Notes: a model not told the origin generated them from the letters alone. 64,000 nucleotides of DNA from Pristionchus mayeri (GCA_036245805.1 BTRK01000006.1:41820520-41884519), one strand, 5' to 3'. Counted from the first letter of the stretch, positions 22,064 through 34,900 are shown. Numbers and translations are program-made.

Positions 22064-22685
22064 CTACTCACTCTCATGTGTTGTGAACTTCCTGTCTCTC
22101 TTTCTCTCTCTTGCTGTTCCCTCCCTTTCTTTCTTATGTTTTGATCTACACGGTTACTCACCCATCTCCTCGTAATCAATGTTCTGTTTACTATGAGAAC
22201 CTCTCTCCATTTTGCAATTATTTGGGGTGAACACTGATCGCTGCATAGTGGGAATTATAGGCCTACCATCTCATTGTAATGTGTCGGTTAATTATCTGCT
22301 CAGTATTAACTAACTAGCGCTATTTCCTCCAGCCGTATTTAGCAGCTGTTCAACCAAAATTCTGACAATTACTGTCGTGTGTGTGTTTTTGTATTATTGC
22401 GAATTTTTTGCGAACACGCTACTGGATTGCCGTGTTCGTTTGGTGCAGCTATCTTGCTCTGCTTGATGCGGCATAGTCGTCCCTACAGATCCATGTCAAC
22501 TGAGAGAGAGAGAAAGAGAGAACACCCACTTTTCCGCATCATTATTATTGATAACCAACTATTTTTTTCTCTCATATGTACTCTCATTTCTGATTTACGT
22601 TTGCACCAATTTCCGTACCGGGCGAAAAGTGACCTGAATCAGATTCATCGCTCAGTGCGGAACCCATTGCACTTCCTATTAGGGT
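22064..22685. other. Unassigned spacer
   Basis: Contains pyrimidine-rich and GA-rich microsatellite stretches; no coding exon recognised. Confidence 0.45.
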
Positions 22686-22804
22686 TCTCTTATTGTAATG
22701 GTTTTGTATCATTTTTTTATGTTTCATGTTCGCTATACATAGGAGCTATTTAGTGTACATGAAACATAGCTGAAAGTGATACAAAACCATTCCAATAAGA
22801 GAAA
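22686..22804. repeat. Foldback hairpin, ~50-bp arms
   Basis: The arm from ctcttattgtaatggttttgt to atgtttcatgt (22688-22731) reappears inverted at 22758-22802 with a short spacer. It lies immediately upstream of the F-box pseudogene exon and is probably a small MITE. Confidence 0.75.
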
Positions 22805-22817
22805 CCAACTTCCTATG

Positions 22818-23581
22818 TCACTGTTGGAGCAACTCCAGAAGGAACTACTGTAGGAAGTAATTAAGCGGTCGCCGGAGGACGTTTTCAAGCTCAGATTGGT
22901 AAGAATTGTTATGCATTGTTTATACTCAGCCTTAATGACCGAATAAAATATTGATGTTGCTATCGATTCTCAGCTATCGTTGAACTGCTGGATCCTCACC
23001 TTGCAATTACCATCTAACGCTCCCCTTCAGGTGTCGAAAGTTATTCAACATTCAGTGGACGAATACGTTAATCAATCGACTTCAATTTCTTACGCATAGG
23101 TACTCGCACTCTTTTTTTCTCGCAACTCGCACTAAGCGCGCAACTCGCACATTTCTTCAAGTCGAAGCCTACTATCGATTATTCTGGAAATGTTCAACAA
23201 TAAATTGGACAAAATGCGTATCACGAACATGAAGGAAATATCCGCCTCCGATCTGGATATTATAGTAAAGGTGTGTTGTTTACAAACATTCGTAGTTACA
23301 AATTTATTTATATTTTTAAATAAAAAGTATTATTATTAGTAAGCTGAAATTCTAGCGGTTACTTCAACTCGATAAGCACATTTGGCTCGAGCTGTTGGGA
23401 TCTACAAAAATGCATTCAACTTGCAATAAAATCATCAAAGTTCATGGTAAAATTCAATCAATTTTTTGACAAAAAATTGCTTATTCCAGCGAAAGAATCG
23501 TGCACGAAAGCTTTTTCCTTACTGTTTTTTTTCCTTACTGTCAAGCACATTTCGAGAGTAAATGAGCCTTTCGAACTATGA
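22818..23581 (+). pseudogene. F-box family pseudogene (plus strand), internally deleted
   Basis: The first exon ends at 22898 and reads LQKELL-stop-EVIKRSPEDVFKLRL. The TAG replaces the Trp of the family's LPKEILWEII motif. Exon 2 starts at 23031 (VSKVIQHSVDEYVN) and soon stops. Middle exons are missing. Later fragments match the family: ILEMFNNKLDKMRITNM (about 23190-23270), LDKHIWLELL (about 23360-23443) and VKHISRVNEPFE ending at TGA 23579-23581. Clearly a dead, shortened copy. Confidence 0.8.
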
Positions 23582-23889
23582 ACTGATGCCTCCTCACTTC
23601 AAAAAGTTTGATTGCATTGAAATGATCAATGGATGTGTGTACGAAATCGCTTCGATTATGGGGGAAAGAGACTGCTTCGATACAATTATGGCAGCATGAT
23701 TTGATCTATTGTTTTAATTTAATAAAATACTCTGAATTAGACCAGTATAGAGGTCACATTTGACTTTGAGAACATATTGGGCTCACAGAAAACTTCGTAC
23801 ATTTTTTGTGGTAATTTTGAGATTTGTTGAATGGATTACATAAAGTTGCATTTGTTCTAACAATAAAACAATGTCTTTGCTCACTTGTA

Positions 23890-24440
23890 AATACCTCATC
23901 CACACGGATAATATGCTGAATCGATAGTAGATACCCCTAAGAATAACGTACCGAGAATATCGTGATGCGAATAATTTCTCCTTCCATCATGGGGATCTCC
24001 AATCACACCTCCGTTTCCAGTTGCGGCAAATAGTGTAATTGCAGAATGAATAGTAGAGTTGAGGAATCGTCTAACTCTCTCCAAACCACACGCTCTCTCG
24101 TCGATCAGAGTGAGCGAGAGAGTGTATGATATGGAGAGAGCGAGACCATTGCTCGGTGATTTCGATTAGCAGACATCAATGTCTCCGATTCTGATGTTGA
24201 AATGAAGAGACGAGGGCCCGTTGATTGAACTTCAGTGAGAATATTCGCTTGTTCAGGTTCCATTACCGGATCAAGTATTTCTCCCTTAGCCCCCTGTTCA
24301 AAAATTATTTCGTAACTGGCATGAACAAGACAATATTAGACAGCTTGGGGGAAAAGCATTCGTTATTGGAACCTTGCAGAGATTCCTAGTGAACATGTCG
24401 AGTAGAAACGGCACCCAATGAGAACCAATGTATATGGAAA
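23890..24440 (-). pseudogene. F-box family pseudogene fragment (minus strand)
   Basis: On the minus strand, family pieces occur near 24360-24415 (FLLDMFTRNL) and 23890-24030 (LPQLETEV, stop, LEIPMMEGE ... IQHIIRVDEVF). Two in-frame stops interrupt the terminal exon. The copy is in inverted orientation to the pseudogene ending at 23581. Confidence 0.7.
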
Positions 24441-24691
24441 AAGCGCACGAGTATAATTAGAGACCGCAAGCGTTCTGCCAAAATAGTCACATGACTCTCT
24501 TTTTGTGCCTAGTGTGTCCCTATGGGCATGAATAAGATCATGGTTTTTGAATTTGGGCGATATCTCAATTTTGAAGCGAATTATTTTCTGAAAACCTAAC
24601 GCTCGTACTGCAAGAAATCGGGATAGGGGGGAGAATGCGACAAACAGCAAGATATTAGTACTCGTTAATGGGCGGAAGCAACTGATCGCTT

Positions 24692-24745
24692 GGTGTAGTT
24701 GTAGAGCGCTTACTCTTGTGCCCGATTTGCGAAGGTTCGAAACTC
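24692..24745 (+). pseudogene. tRNA-like sequence inside the second hAT-like copy
   Basis: Box A TGGTGTAGTTG matches the consensus and a box B-like GGTTCGAAACTC follows at tRNA spacing. Stems are poor. It lies between the left TIR and the nested palindrome. Confidence 0.5.
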
Positions 24746-24851
24746 AGCGGGTGTAATGGTGTTGCAGTTTTTTCTAATTTTTAATTGTAATTTTTAACAA
24801 TGAGCTACGCTTGAAATTTAGTATTTATTTGTATTTTTTTCTCAATCTTAA

Positions 24852-26222
24852 GAGACTGTCCACCAGAGAACGTAATAACTGTGCAAGGGTCCACGGATGG
24901 CCAAAAATTCAATAAATCCCAAACTTTTTTTCTGAAGTGTGGGTACCGAGTGCTGATTGACGGCCGCAATGACTAAGGCTTGGGATCGATTTTGAAAAAG
25001 TTACATTCTTTTGGGGTCGAAAATTTTGATATCTTAGAATTATGCAAAATATAGATTTTCTGGTGTATTTTTAATCGTAGAAAACGAATTTCGATATCCG
25101 ATTGTGAAAAAATGCGAAATAAAAAAGTTTAGCCCGAAAAACCACTTTTTCGTCAAAATAATCGAGTATATCGATCTAAAAATGTCCGAGGTGCACATTC
25201 TAGATACGCTTTTCGGAATCTGCGTAAAGAGATAGGTCTAATTTGAAATTTTCAGAATTTTAAAAATACCGACTTTTGAGATATTGCGATCCAAGTTACG
25301 AAAAATACGTCAAATTGCTGAACATGGGTTCGCATGGTTCCGAAAATTTTCGCCCTCTATAGTTCTACTGTTCTAAAAACAATTAGTTTTGTCTTATACA
25401 ATCATTTAAACTTGTAGATGGCAAAGTCATATAGCACATAAATTTGAAGAAGTCAAAAATTCAAACAAATGGAAAAATTTTTAAAAAATGATCTTGGCCA
25501 AAACGATGTCAAACCTGCTTTTCATGAGCTCTAACATGAAAGTTCGGTTTCTACGTATGGAAAATGTCGGAAAACCTCTTGTATTTATGGTTTTTAAAAA
25601 ATTGATATTTTTGGCCCTCGAGCAGAGGCTGGAAAAATGAAATTTCAGATTTGTGATTTTCTCGCTTTTTCGGAGTAGAAATATGATCGAAATTGTATAA
25701 GACATAACGAATTGTTTTTCGACCAGTAGAGCTATAGGAGGGCGAAAATTGTCGGGGCCATGCGAACCCATGTTCAGCAGTTTGACGTATTTTTCGTAAC
25801 TTGGATCACAACATCTCAAAAGTCGGTATTTTTTAAATTCTGAAAATATCAAATTAGACCTACCTCTTTACGTAGATTCCGAAAATCGTATCGAGAATGA
25901 TCGATACTGGATAATTTTGACGAAAAAGTGGTTTTTCGGGCTAAACTTTTTTATTTCGCATTTTCTCACAATCGGATATCAAAATTCGTTTTCTACGATT
26001 AAAAATACACCAGAAAATCTGTATTTTGCAAAATTCGAAGATATCAAAATTTTCGACCCTAAAAGTAGGGGGTGCCTGTAACTTTTTCAAAATCGACCCC
26101 AAGCCTTAGTCATTGCGGCCGTCAATCAGCACTCAGTACCCATACTTCAGAAAAAAATGGTTTGGGATTTATCGAATTTTTGGCTATCCGTGGACCTGTT
26201 ACGTTCTCTGGTGGACGGTCTC
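24852..26222. mobile_element. 1.37-kb TTAA-flanked perfect-style palindrome
   Basis: Ends GAGACTGTCCACCAGAGAAC and their inverse are flanked by TTAA (24848-24851 and 26223-26226). Essentially the whole element is an inverted repeat: the left half up to about 25530 mirrors the right half, with only small differences. No open frame of note. Its target is the interior of the hAT-like element, giving the order of insertion. Confidence 0.9.
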
Positions 26223-26760
26223 TTAATGAATATGGTTATATTACAAACTGGGAGTGGAGCAGCTGTGCAAGTACACTAGAACACTGTTAAACCCCTATCC
26301 ACGTACTTAATTAGCGTATGCTGACCTAACTAGAGTTGTTCGAACAAGCCATTTGTTAAGCAACCAAATAGCTACCGAAATCAGTTTAGATCACCCAATT
26401 TGGTTCAGAATTCGAGGCGTAGTCCCTCAATACATGTTTTGAGGGGTTCTTTATCCCCTCTGTGGGCGGAGCTTGCGGTCTCTAAGTATAATATGCTTAA
26501 AGACGAATTGTGAGAAAACGTTTGTTTCTTCTTCAAATTTGGTCTCAATATTTATCATTTAATTTAACAAGGTATTTTATACATTTATCATTTAATTTAA
26601 CAAGGTATTTTATGTATACATTTTGTCCGTTTAAAATAATTATTACGGGAAAAATTTGATGCAGTTAATTGTCCAAATTACTCAGATTGGTCTTCCACCT
26701 AAACGGCTCATCAACGCGGGAAATGTGTTTGATCGTTAGCACACTAGGAGTGATGCGGAA

Positions 26761-29700
26761 CTATCGCTCATCATCCGAGTCGACATCTGTCAATCCCCAT
26801 GTATCCATCCCCTGAAGCCGCGAGCGACTTTCACTTCCAATCATAACGTAGTCGTGAACATATTTCTTTAGGGAATGTCCAATTCTCGTTGTCTCGAACC
26901 ACACCTTCTTTCCCAATTCCGACAATTCCTGTAAAATAATGATATATATGAGTGAGTATCTGAGAGAACCGAGCAATTTCACCTATAGGCCGTACAGCGA
27001 AAAATAATGTTATGATTTTAAGATGCCCCTAGGGGTAACATTTCACGTATAATTCAAAAATCAACCTTAGGAAGCATTATCTCTGACCCCTCATTTTCTG
27101 TGGCGCGCCTCAACGCTGAGGTCGGTTTTTTTGTAAAATAGTGAACGGCTGGTCCAAACCCATATATAGATAGTAATTCTGAAAGATCTCGACGAGATAA
27201 GCATTTTTACTGTTAGACGTGAAACGCTAGCTCACCTGGGAAAAAACTTATCTACATTTGAAATTATAAAATTGGTGGTCCTAAAAAAGTTACATGCGAG
27301 GCGCACTTTTAAGTATGTTCATTTAATTCCTCATGTAAAGTTACCCCTAGATGCAAATTTTGGCGCAAAATAAGGCGCACCCAAGGGGTTTCCCAAATAG
27401 CGGAAAAGGGCTCAATTGTTAGGAATTTCAGGTTTTTCGTTTCTATCATCTCCATTTTCACTATTTCGAAGCAGAGTTGACAAAAAAATAAGTTTCAAGA
27501 TTTTCTGTGCGCACTTCTATTTTGGGGTTTTTGACATTGAACATTGGAAAAATGGTACTATCGACCAAAAATTTACGATTGAAATCGACTGAAATCAAGT
27601 AAATTCGGTGATTTCACACCACATTTCAATTTATAATGAAAGAACAAAGCAGCGAATTCAGCTCATTAGTACGGAAAAACACAATCAATTATTATGACAA
27701 ATCTAGCTTTTGAATAAATTAGATCCAAAATATCTTTGAAAGTGGAGCAGCTGTCGAGCTTATTTTTATTTATTGTTACTAATCTACTACTCTCATATAG
27801 CTCACTATAAATTGCGATAGGTTTCATAGCGAAATCGCTGAAATTTGAGTGGGTAAACATTGGGAAAATCGAGAATTTTATTCATTATTTTTCCGAAATA
27901 AGATATCTGTCCTTTTTGCTGCTTTGTTTTTAAATTAGAAATTAAATTGTGATGTGAAATCACCAATTTGACTTGATTTCAGTCGATATCAATCGTTAAA
28001 TTTTGGTCGATTGTACTATTTTTGAAATGTTCAATGTCAAAAACATGAACTTAGAAGTGCACACGGAAGCTTATATATACAACATCTTATTTACGCGGAC
28101 GTATTCTTTACTTCATGCAGAATGAGCACCTTCACATTTTCGAAAATCCACACTTTCAGATGCCCAAATTTGAGCAAAATCGAGAATTCGAAAAGCGATA
28201 TTTTTCGAACGATTCAAACACGGATTTTTCGATTATAATTCACATTCCCCAATCTTGAAACTTATTTTTTTGACAACTCTGCTTCGAAATAGTGAACATG
28301 GAGATGATAGAAACGAAAAACCTGAAATTCCTAACAATTGAGCCCTTTTCCGCTATTTGGGAAACCCCTTGGGTGCGCCTTATTTTGCTCCAAAATTTGC
28401 ATCTAGGGGTAACTTTACACGAGGAATTTAATGAACATACTTAAAAGTGCGCCTCGCATGTAACTTTTTTAGGACGACCAATTTGATAATTGAAATGTCG
28501 ATAATTTTTTTCCCAGGTGAGGAAGCGTTTCACCTCTAACAGTAAAAATGCTTATCTCATCGAGATCTTTCAGAATTACCATCTATATATGGGGTTTGGA
28601 CCAGCCTTTCACGATTTAAATAGTACAATCGACCAAAATTTAACGGTTGATATCGACTGAAATCAAGTCAAATTAGTGATTTCACATCACAATTTAATTT
28701 CTAATTTAAAAACAAAGCAGCAAAAAGGACAGATATCTTATTTCGGAAAAATAATGAATCAAATTCTCGATTTTCCCAATGTTTACCCACTCAAATTTCA
28801 GCGATTTCGCTATGAAACCTATCGTAATTTATAGTGAGCTATATGAGAGTAGTAGATTAGTAACAATAAATAAAAATAAGTTCGACAGCTGCTCCACTTT
28901 CAAAGATATTTTGGATCTAATTTATTCAAAAGCTAGATTTGTCATAATAATTGATTGTGTTTTTCCGTACTAATGAGCTGAATTCGCTGCTTTGTTCTTT
29001 CATTATAAATTGAAATGTGGTGTGAAATCACCGAATTTACTTGATTTCAGTCGATTTCAATCGTAAATTTTTGGTCGATAGTACCATTTTTCCAATGTTC
29101 AATGTCAAAAACCCCAAAATAGAAGTGCGCACAGAAAATCTTGAAACTTATTTTTTTGTCAACTCTGCTTCGAAATAGTGAAAATGGAGATGATAGAAAC
29201 GAAAAACCTGAAATTCCTAGCAATTGAGCCCTTTTCCGCTATTTGGGAAACCCCTTGGGTGCGCCTTATTTTGCTCCAAAATTTGCATCTAGGGGTAACT
29301 TTACACGAGGAATTTAATAAACATACTTAAAAGTGCGCCTCGCATGTAACTTTTTTAGGACGACCAATTTGATAATTGAAATGTCGATAATTTTTTTCCC
29401 AGGTGAGGAAGCGTTTCACCTCTAACAGTAAAAATGCTTATCTCATCGAGATCTTTCAGAATTACCATCTATATATGGGGTTTGGACCAGCCTTTCACGA
29501 TTTACAAAAACCGACCTCAGCGTTGAGGCGCGCCACAGAAAATGAGGGGTCAGAGATAATGCTTCCTAAGGTTGATTTTTGAATTATACGTGAAATGTTA
29601 CCCCTAGAGGATCTTCAAATCATCACTTTATTTTTCGTTGTACGGCCTATGGTCAGTTCTCTCAGATAGTCACTCATATACATATATGTAATATGGGGTT

Positions 29701-31054
29701 AAAGTCACAATGACAATATTCGATTAGAAAAATCATAGATGAGCTCCCCAGAAGATAAATAGGTAATTAAGGGCATTAAAACATTCAATTCGACAGTTCG
29801 AATCAAGGTAGCGCGAGATCTATACGCCTATCATTCGCGGACTGCGATATTAGGAGAGGATGAGAGGAGTAGCCCTAATTGAATCCAATCAATGAACTGA
29901 CCAGTGCAAGACGATCTTCACTGAAATACGTGGGAGGATTGTCACAATCCGTACACTTAATGCGCAGTTTATCGAGCTTCCTAGTGAACATGTCGAGCAC
30001 AATCGGTCCCCAGTCGTCGAAACGATCCGATGCAAAAAATGCGCGTTCGTCTTCAGAATTAATATTGATAGTGCGAAATTGCGACGAAATATCATTCAGA
30101 AATTTCTCTGAAAATATGTGAATAGATATTCAAATTTGGGCTTCATACTTGGGATGGGCCCAGAGAATTCCATCACTTCTAAATACAGCTGATCGATATT
30201 GCGATATTTCGCAAACTTGTGAATGAACGAACTGTAAATATCGGGAATCTCAACGCATTTTCGAATCAGATAAAAGTGGTGATAAAGCTCTCCGCAGTAA
30301 AGGGCATGCTCAGATTTCAAAGAATGAAAATCACTCGCCCAACGTCGTTCGATAAGTCGCCGTAAATGACCAATCCAAGCTGCTCGAACTCCGACGAGAA
30401 TTTTGCAAAAGCTACGAAAATCATTGCCGTCCAGACAGGCGCGTCGTGCTCCCTTGCCCAGGTAAGCTTTCATAAGGTTAATCATATTCTTATGAACATC
30501 AGAATCCTTTCTCTCCCATTGAAAGAACTGCATGAGTAATTGAATCATTTTAATTCTGAACAAGCTTACGAATCCGATTCCGGACTTCAAACGATACTTT
30601 GAGCAAGTGAAATTAGGAGAGCCGACATCTCGAATTTTCCAAGCCAATACAGATAAGAGAGACGGCTGCACGACATCAAGCGAAACTTTAGAGAACACGC
30701 CCTTTAAATTAACATTTAAGATTTGTTTTTCCCGATTCTCTCATTCGTATGAGCTCACATTTCTGTCGCTCGACAACGTAAACTTGTCGATTGGCATGCT
30801 TGAGTTCTGGGTAGCTAATTCATCGACGTATTGCTTGACCAGTCGGGACACCTGAAAAAAACAATAATTTAAATAATAAAAAAATTATAACAAGCATTGT
30901 ACAAATGAATGAAAGACAAAGCTGATCACCTGACCTTTCGAAGCTTGAGGGCTGCATGTGGAACGAATCCGACGATCTCCCAGATAATTTCCTTAGGTAA
31001 TTCTTCGAAAAGAGAAAGACGACGGCGAACTTTTCTTCTATGTTGTGGTAACAT
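26761..31054 (-). pseudogene. F-box family gene with a 2.7-kb palindrome in its last intron
   Basis: Exons 30935-31054 (F-box LPKEIIWEIVGFVPHAALKLR), 30759-30851 (VSRLVKQYVDELA), 30570-30701 (SLDVVQPSLLSVLAWKIRD), 30149-30527 (FFQWERKDSD ... LDGNDFRSFCKIL ... KFAKYRNIDQLY), 29902-30107 (ISSQFRTININ ... TRKLDKLRIK) and 26761-26928 (ELGKKVWFETTRIG) keep frame throughout, 365 codons. The terminal exon has a TAG at 26761-26763. Downstream the same frame still encodes PSVLTIKHISRVDEPF, the conserved family ending, so the stop removes about 15 conserved residues. The last intron is 2.97 kb because of the inserted palindrome. It could still make a nearly full protein, so gene versus pseudogene is open. 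Confidence 0.8.
26950..29690. mobile_element. ~2.7-kb palindromic repeat with an internal segmental duplication
   Basis: The left arm starts near tatatgagtgagtatctgag and the right arm ends with its inverse near 29690. The arms share a 64-codon open frame on opposite strands (27666-27860 and 28779-28973, two residue differences). The right side also contains a direct duplication: 28250-28612 is repeated at 29135-29500. A diverged single arm is at 1030-1720. No transposase and no clear target duplication. Confidence 0.85.
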
Positions 31055-31966
31055 GCTGAAATCTGGATTAACAAAATAAAAAAGTGAAAAAAAAGGTTGT
31101 AAATAGTTGAGAATCACAATGCACAGTACACAATATCGCGTTTGTATCAAAGTACTTATCGCTGGATTATATCTGAAAAATGTGCATGCCCATTTGTATG
31201 TCGCTCCGGGCTGCCAGTGAGATTGTGCAATCCTGAACGAACATGACGCAAGTTGTTAGTAAGAGGCTGCTCGCCTACTAACCACTCAGTAAGACATCAA
31301 CACAATGTTGATGGGGAGCGCGTCAATGGATGTGGTAAAGAGTTCCTAAATTTATTTTGAATACTCCTTCTCTCTTTCTTTCGCTGTTCTTCCCCTCTTA
31401 TCTCTCGCTGTTCCCTTCCCTTTGTTGTTTATTTCTTTCTCTTCCCGCAAACTCTCCCCTCACCTCCCGATCAATTCGCGTGTTCACTGTGCGAACCTCG
31501 CCATTCAGCAATTCTTTTCGTGTCACAGGTTATGAAAATATGCTGAAGTGAGCATTTATCACGTGAAAAGGTCCAAATATTACGAATTGACGACCTACGG
31601 TTTTTCCTTTTGATTCGATTAACCGCGTGTTTGCTTTGAACTCATGCAGTTTTTGTGTGTCGAGCATGTTGTGTATTTCCTCAAGCGTTGCTCAGCGCTA
31701 TTCGGCCAAGGATCTGGCATGCACTCTTGTTTGCTCTTTCGTGAATAATGGTGTGTTTACATGGCGGGATATATATAGCTAGCTTTTTATTTACGAAAAA
31801 CACGCTATTTTAACTCACTCTTGAGATGTGCATCTATTTCTCTCTCGAGAATAATTGACTCGCAATATTGACAATATGAACTTCACAAGTCTCACTTCTG
31901 TTCATTACAGGAAGCCTATTTTCGATTAGTTAAGGAACTGCAAGAATCGGAGGATTTAACGACAGA
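31055..31966. promoter_or_regulatory. Divergent spacer between two F-box genes
   Basis: The 0.9-kb region lies between the start codons of the minus-strand (31054) and plus-strand (31967) F-box genes and must hold both promoters. It contains a pyrimidine-rich tract at 31360-31450. No specific regulatory element was recognised. Confidence 0.4.
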
Positions 31967-34900
31967 ATGGACGCGGTTCCACACGACGAATCAGCAATAA
32001 ACTCGTTCGAACAATTGCCTAAGGAAATATTATGGGAGATCATCGGATATCGGATTCCGGAAGATCTCAACCTCAGATTGGTAAGTAGTTGATCTAGACT
32101 GTGTTTTATTTATTATTCCTATTTTTTTATTCACGAACGCGGGGCTATAGTTGCCTCGAATCTCCAGCATATCTGTGAATCGCTTTGCGTTGATTCGCGG
32201 GATGGGAGAGAGTGCTATAATTAAACGGGATATTTTGCTTTTCAGGTTTCTCGAGTGCTCAAGAAATGTGTCGATGATTTAGCCATTGCAAGTATGCCGC
32301 CATTCGACAAATTTGCGTTATCGAGCAACGAAAATGTGAGCTGATAACAATCACACATTGAGAACTGAAAAGAATCTAATTTTAAGGGCTCGTTTTGTAC
32401 AGTTTCTCTTGATGTCGTGTATACATCACCATTATCTCTATTAGCATGGAAGCTTCGAGAACCAGGCGCTCAAATAGGCTCAAAATATCGGCAGTCTAAG
32501 ACATTCGGATACGTAAGCGTGTACAGAATAATTTATATTCAACTGTGATTTCAGTTCTTTCAATGGGAGAAAAATGATGCCGAAGTTCAAAAGAAAATGA
32601 TTCTCCTTGTGAGGGATTATCTGAGCAAGGGGATCAAAAGTGTTCGACTGGATGGAAATGATATTCGTACCTTTTGCAAAATCCTTGATGGAGTTAAAGT
32701 CAAGCAACTTGATTTGGAAATCTACGGAGAGTTGCCGGATGGGTAAGTGGGCATAAATTATCAGTTGAGTTTTATTATCACCACAATATATCGAGTGAAA
32801 TTTAATGTATACTGAAGAGACGTTTTAAGAGAATCGGTAAGAATCGACCATAATCGCAAACCCCCGGACACGATTCCTTAGGAATGAGATTCAGGCGCCC
32901 ACGCTGTATGTGTATGGACCCCTTAGCTTCACATAGTACCATCAAATACCGCATACAGGACTACTCAGAAAAACGACTACTCCGAAAAGCCTAAGCCTTA
33001 AAAGACCTAAGCCTGAGCCTAAGCAGTCTAAGCCTATTCCTAAGCCTAAATCTAAGCCTTAGTAACCTAAGAAACCGAAGCCTAAGCAGACTAAGCAGAA
33101 TAGGGACTAAAGATAAGGCGTTTCTGAGTAGTCGTTTTTCTGAGTTGTCCGTTACGCCAAATACCTGCCAGGGTCTCTGATGGGCCAATTATAGGGTCGG
33201 AAATTTTTTAAAAATCAAAAAAATCATATTTCCTAAACGCGATAAGATAGACTCGAAATTTCTTCGGAATTACACTAGGTATCACTAATAACGAAAATTG
33301 AATCATTGAAATCGATTCCGACTTGACTGTAAAATAGATTTCGAACACAAAATTTTCAGTATTTCGGCTCCAATTTTTGAATATAACAGAACTGTAGCAT
33401 GTGACTATGCCTATAATGTAGCCCATTGAATTCTACATCACCTGGTACCAAAGTGAAATCAAACGGACTTTCCCCGTCATTGTCTCACAGAGCTGAAAAT
33501 ACTCAGGAATTCTTCCGAAATTCAGTTATTGACACTAAATGAAGTTTCCGATACATGAATATTGTGGGAAATGAAGGTACAAGAACGTAAACGTATAATT
33601 AGGAACAAAACGCGAGGGTTTGCTTTATTTTGAAATAGTCGATTTTCACACCCTCAATTGGTGGGCAATTTGGGCATCCAAAACTCAGAAATTTCATTTT
33701 AGATGAGGCTTCAAACTACATGTAAGTTGAAAGGGGCTTGTAATGTTTCAACATTATCCAAACAAAACATCTATAGATATTTGTTTGCCCAAAATATTTT
33801 CGTCCGAAAATTGAGAAATCTATTGTGGTGACGAAAATTGTTGATCAGATTTTCAAGTGCTTGGACTATATTTGAACAAGTTACATCCAAATTATTCCAT
33901 TCGAGCAAAAAAATTTCAAAAAAATGTGAGTTCACATCTTCGATTTTGTCGTTTTTGCATGGCGAAAAAATTTCCAATAATACATCCCATTTCTATCAAA
34001 ACTGAACAAATCAAATGTATAGTTTCTTGTGAGCAATTTTATCTGAAAGAATATTCAACGTTTGGCTAAATTCAGCTGCTTCGTTCTTTTGAATTTTGGA
34101 GAAATCGAGATTGGTGAGAGATAGAAGCATGAGAATCTTTGAGATTTACATGCAAACGTATCGAAAATAGGAATAGGCTTAGACTGCTTAGGCTCAGGCT
34201 TAGGTCTTTTAAGGCTTAGTCTTAGGCTTTTCGGAGTAGTCGTTTTTCTGAGTAGTCCTGTATGCGGTATTTGATGGTACTATGTGATACTTGAGGCTAA
34301 GGGGTCCATACACACACAGTGTGGGCGCCTGAATCTCATTCCTAAGGAATCGTGTCCGGGGGAAGGTCCATTCTTACCGATCCGATCTCTTAATTTGTTT
34401 TCTAGCAACATTTATATGACAAAATAAGACGCCCGTCTTTGTAGCTGCATTCTCAAATTTGCCAAATATCGCCAAATCGATCAGCTGTATATAGATGTAA
34501 AGGAATTCACTGATTCATCCCCAGGTGTGAGTACCAACCGAGATTAATGCAATTTCATAATTTCAGTGAAATTTCTTCAAGATATTTCCTCGCAATTCCG
34601 CACTATCCACATACAATCGCGAACTATTGACACTTTCTTTGGATCAGACGAAGAATGGGAACCGACTATACTCGATATTTTCACTCGGAAACTCAACAAA
34701 CTGCGTATTACGAATTTGGATTTCCCGAAAAATATCAGTGGAGATCGCAGTAGTTTCCTTGTACAAGTCAGTTACTTGATTTTATGTTTTGAATGCTTAT
34801 GGTAGAGACGTTTGATCCGGTACGGGCCCACCTTCTCATACGCGTATTCAATGTATATGAGGCAGAGAACTAGCTACATCTCTCTCTCATCGAATAGCGA

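Larger units (their letters stand above)
24458..26484. mobile_element. hAT-like element with tRNA-like module, second copy, carrying a nested insertion
   Basis: Ends TAGAGACCGCAAGC / GCTTGCGGTCTCTA are flanked by a perfect 8-bp duplication AGTATAAT (24450-24457 and 26485-26492). It shares ends and internal sequence (for example cgtatgctgacctaa-type blocks) with the element at 14826-15460. It is enlarged by a 1.37-kb palindrome at 24852-26222. Confidence 0.9.

Noticed and set aside
25481..25852. 123-codon minus-strand frame
   Set aside because: Lies in one arm of the TTAA palindrome; the mirrored arm does not keep the frame, so coding is unlikely.
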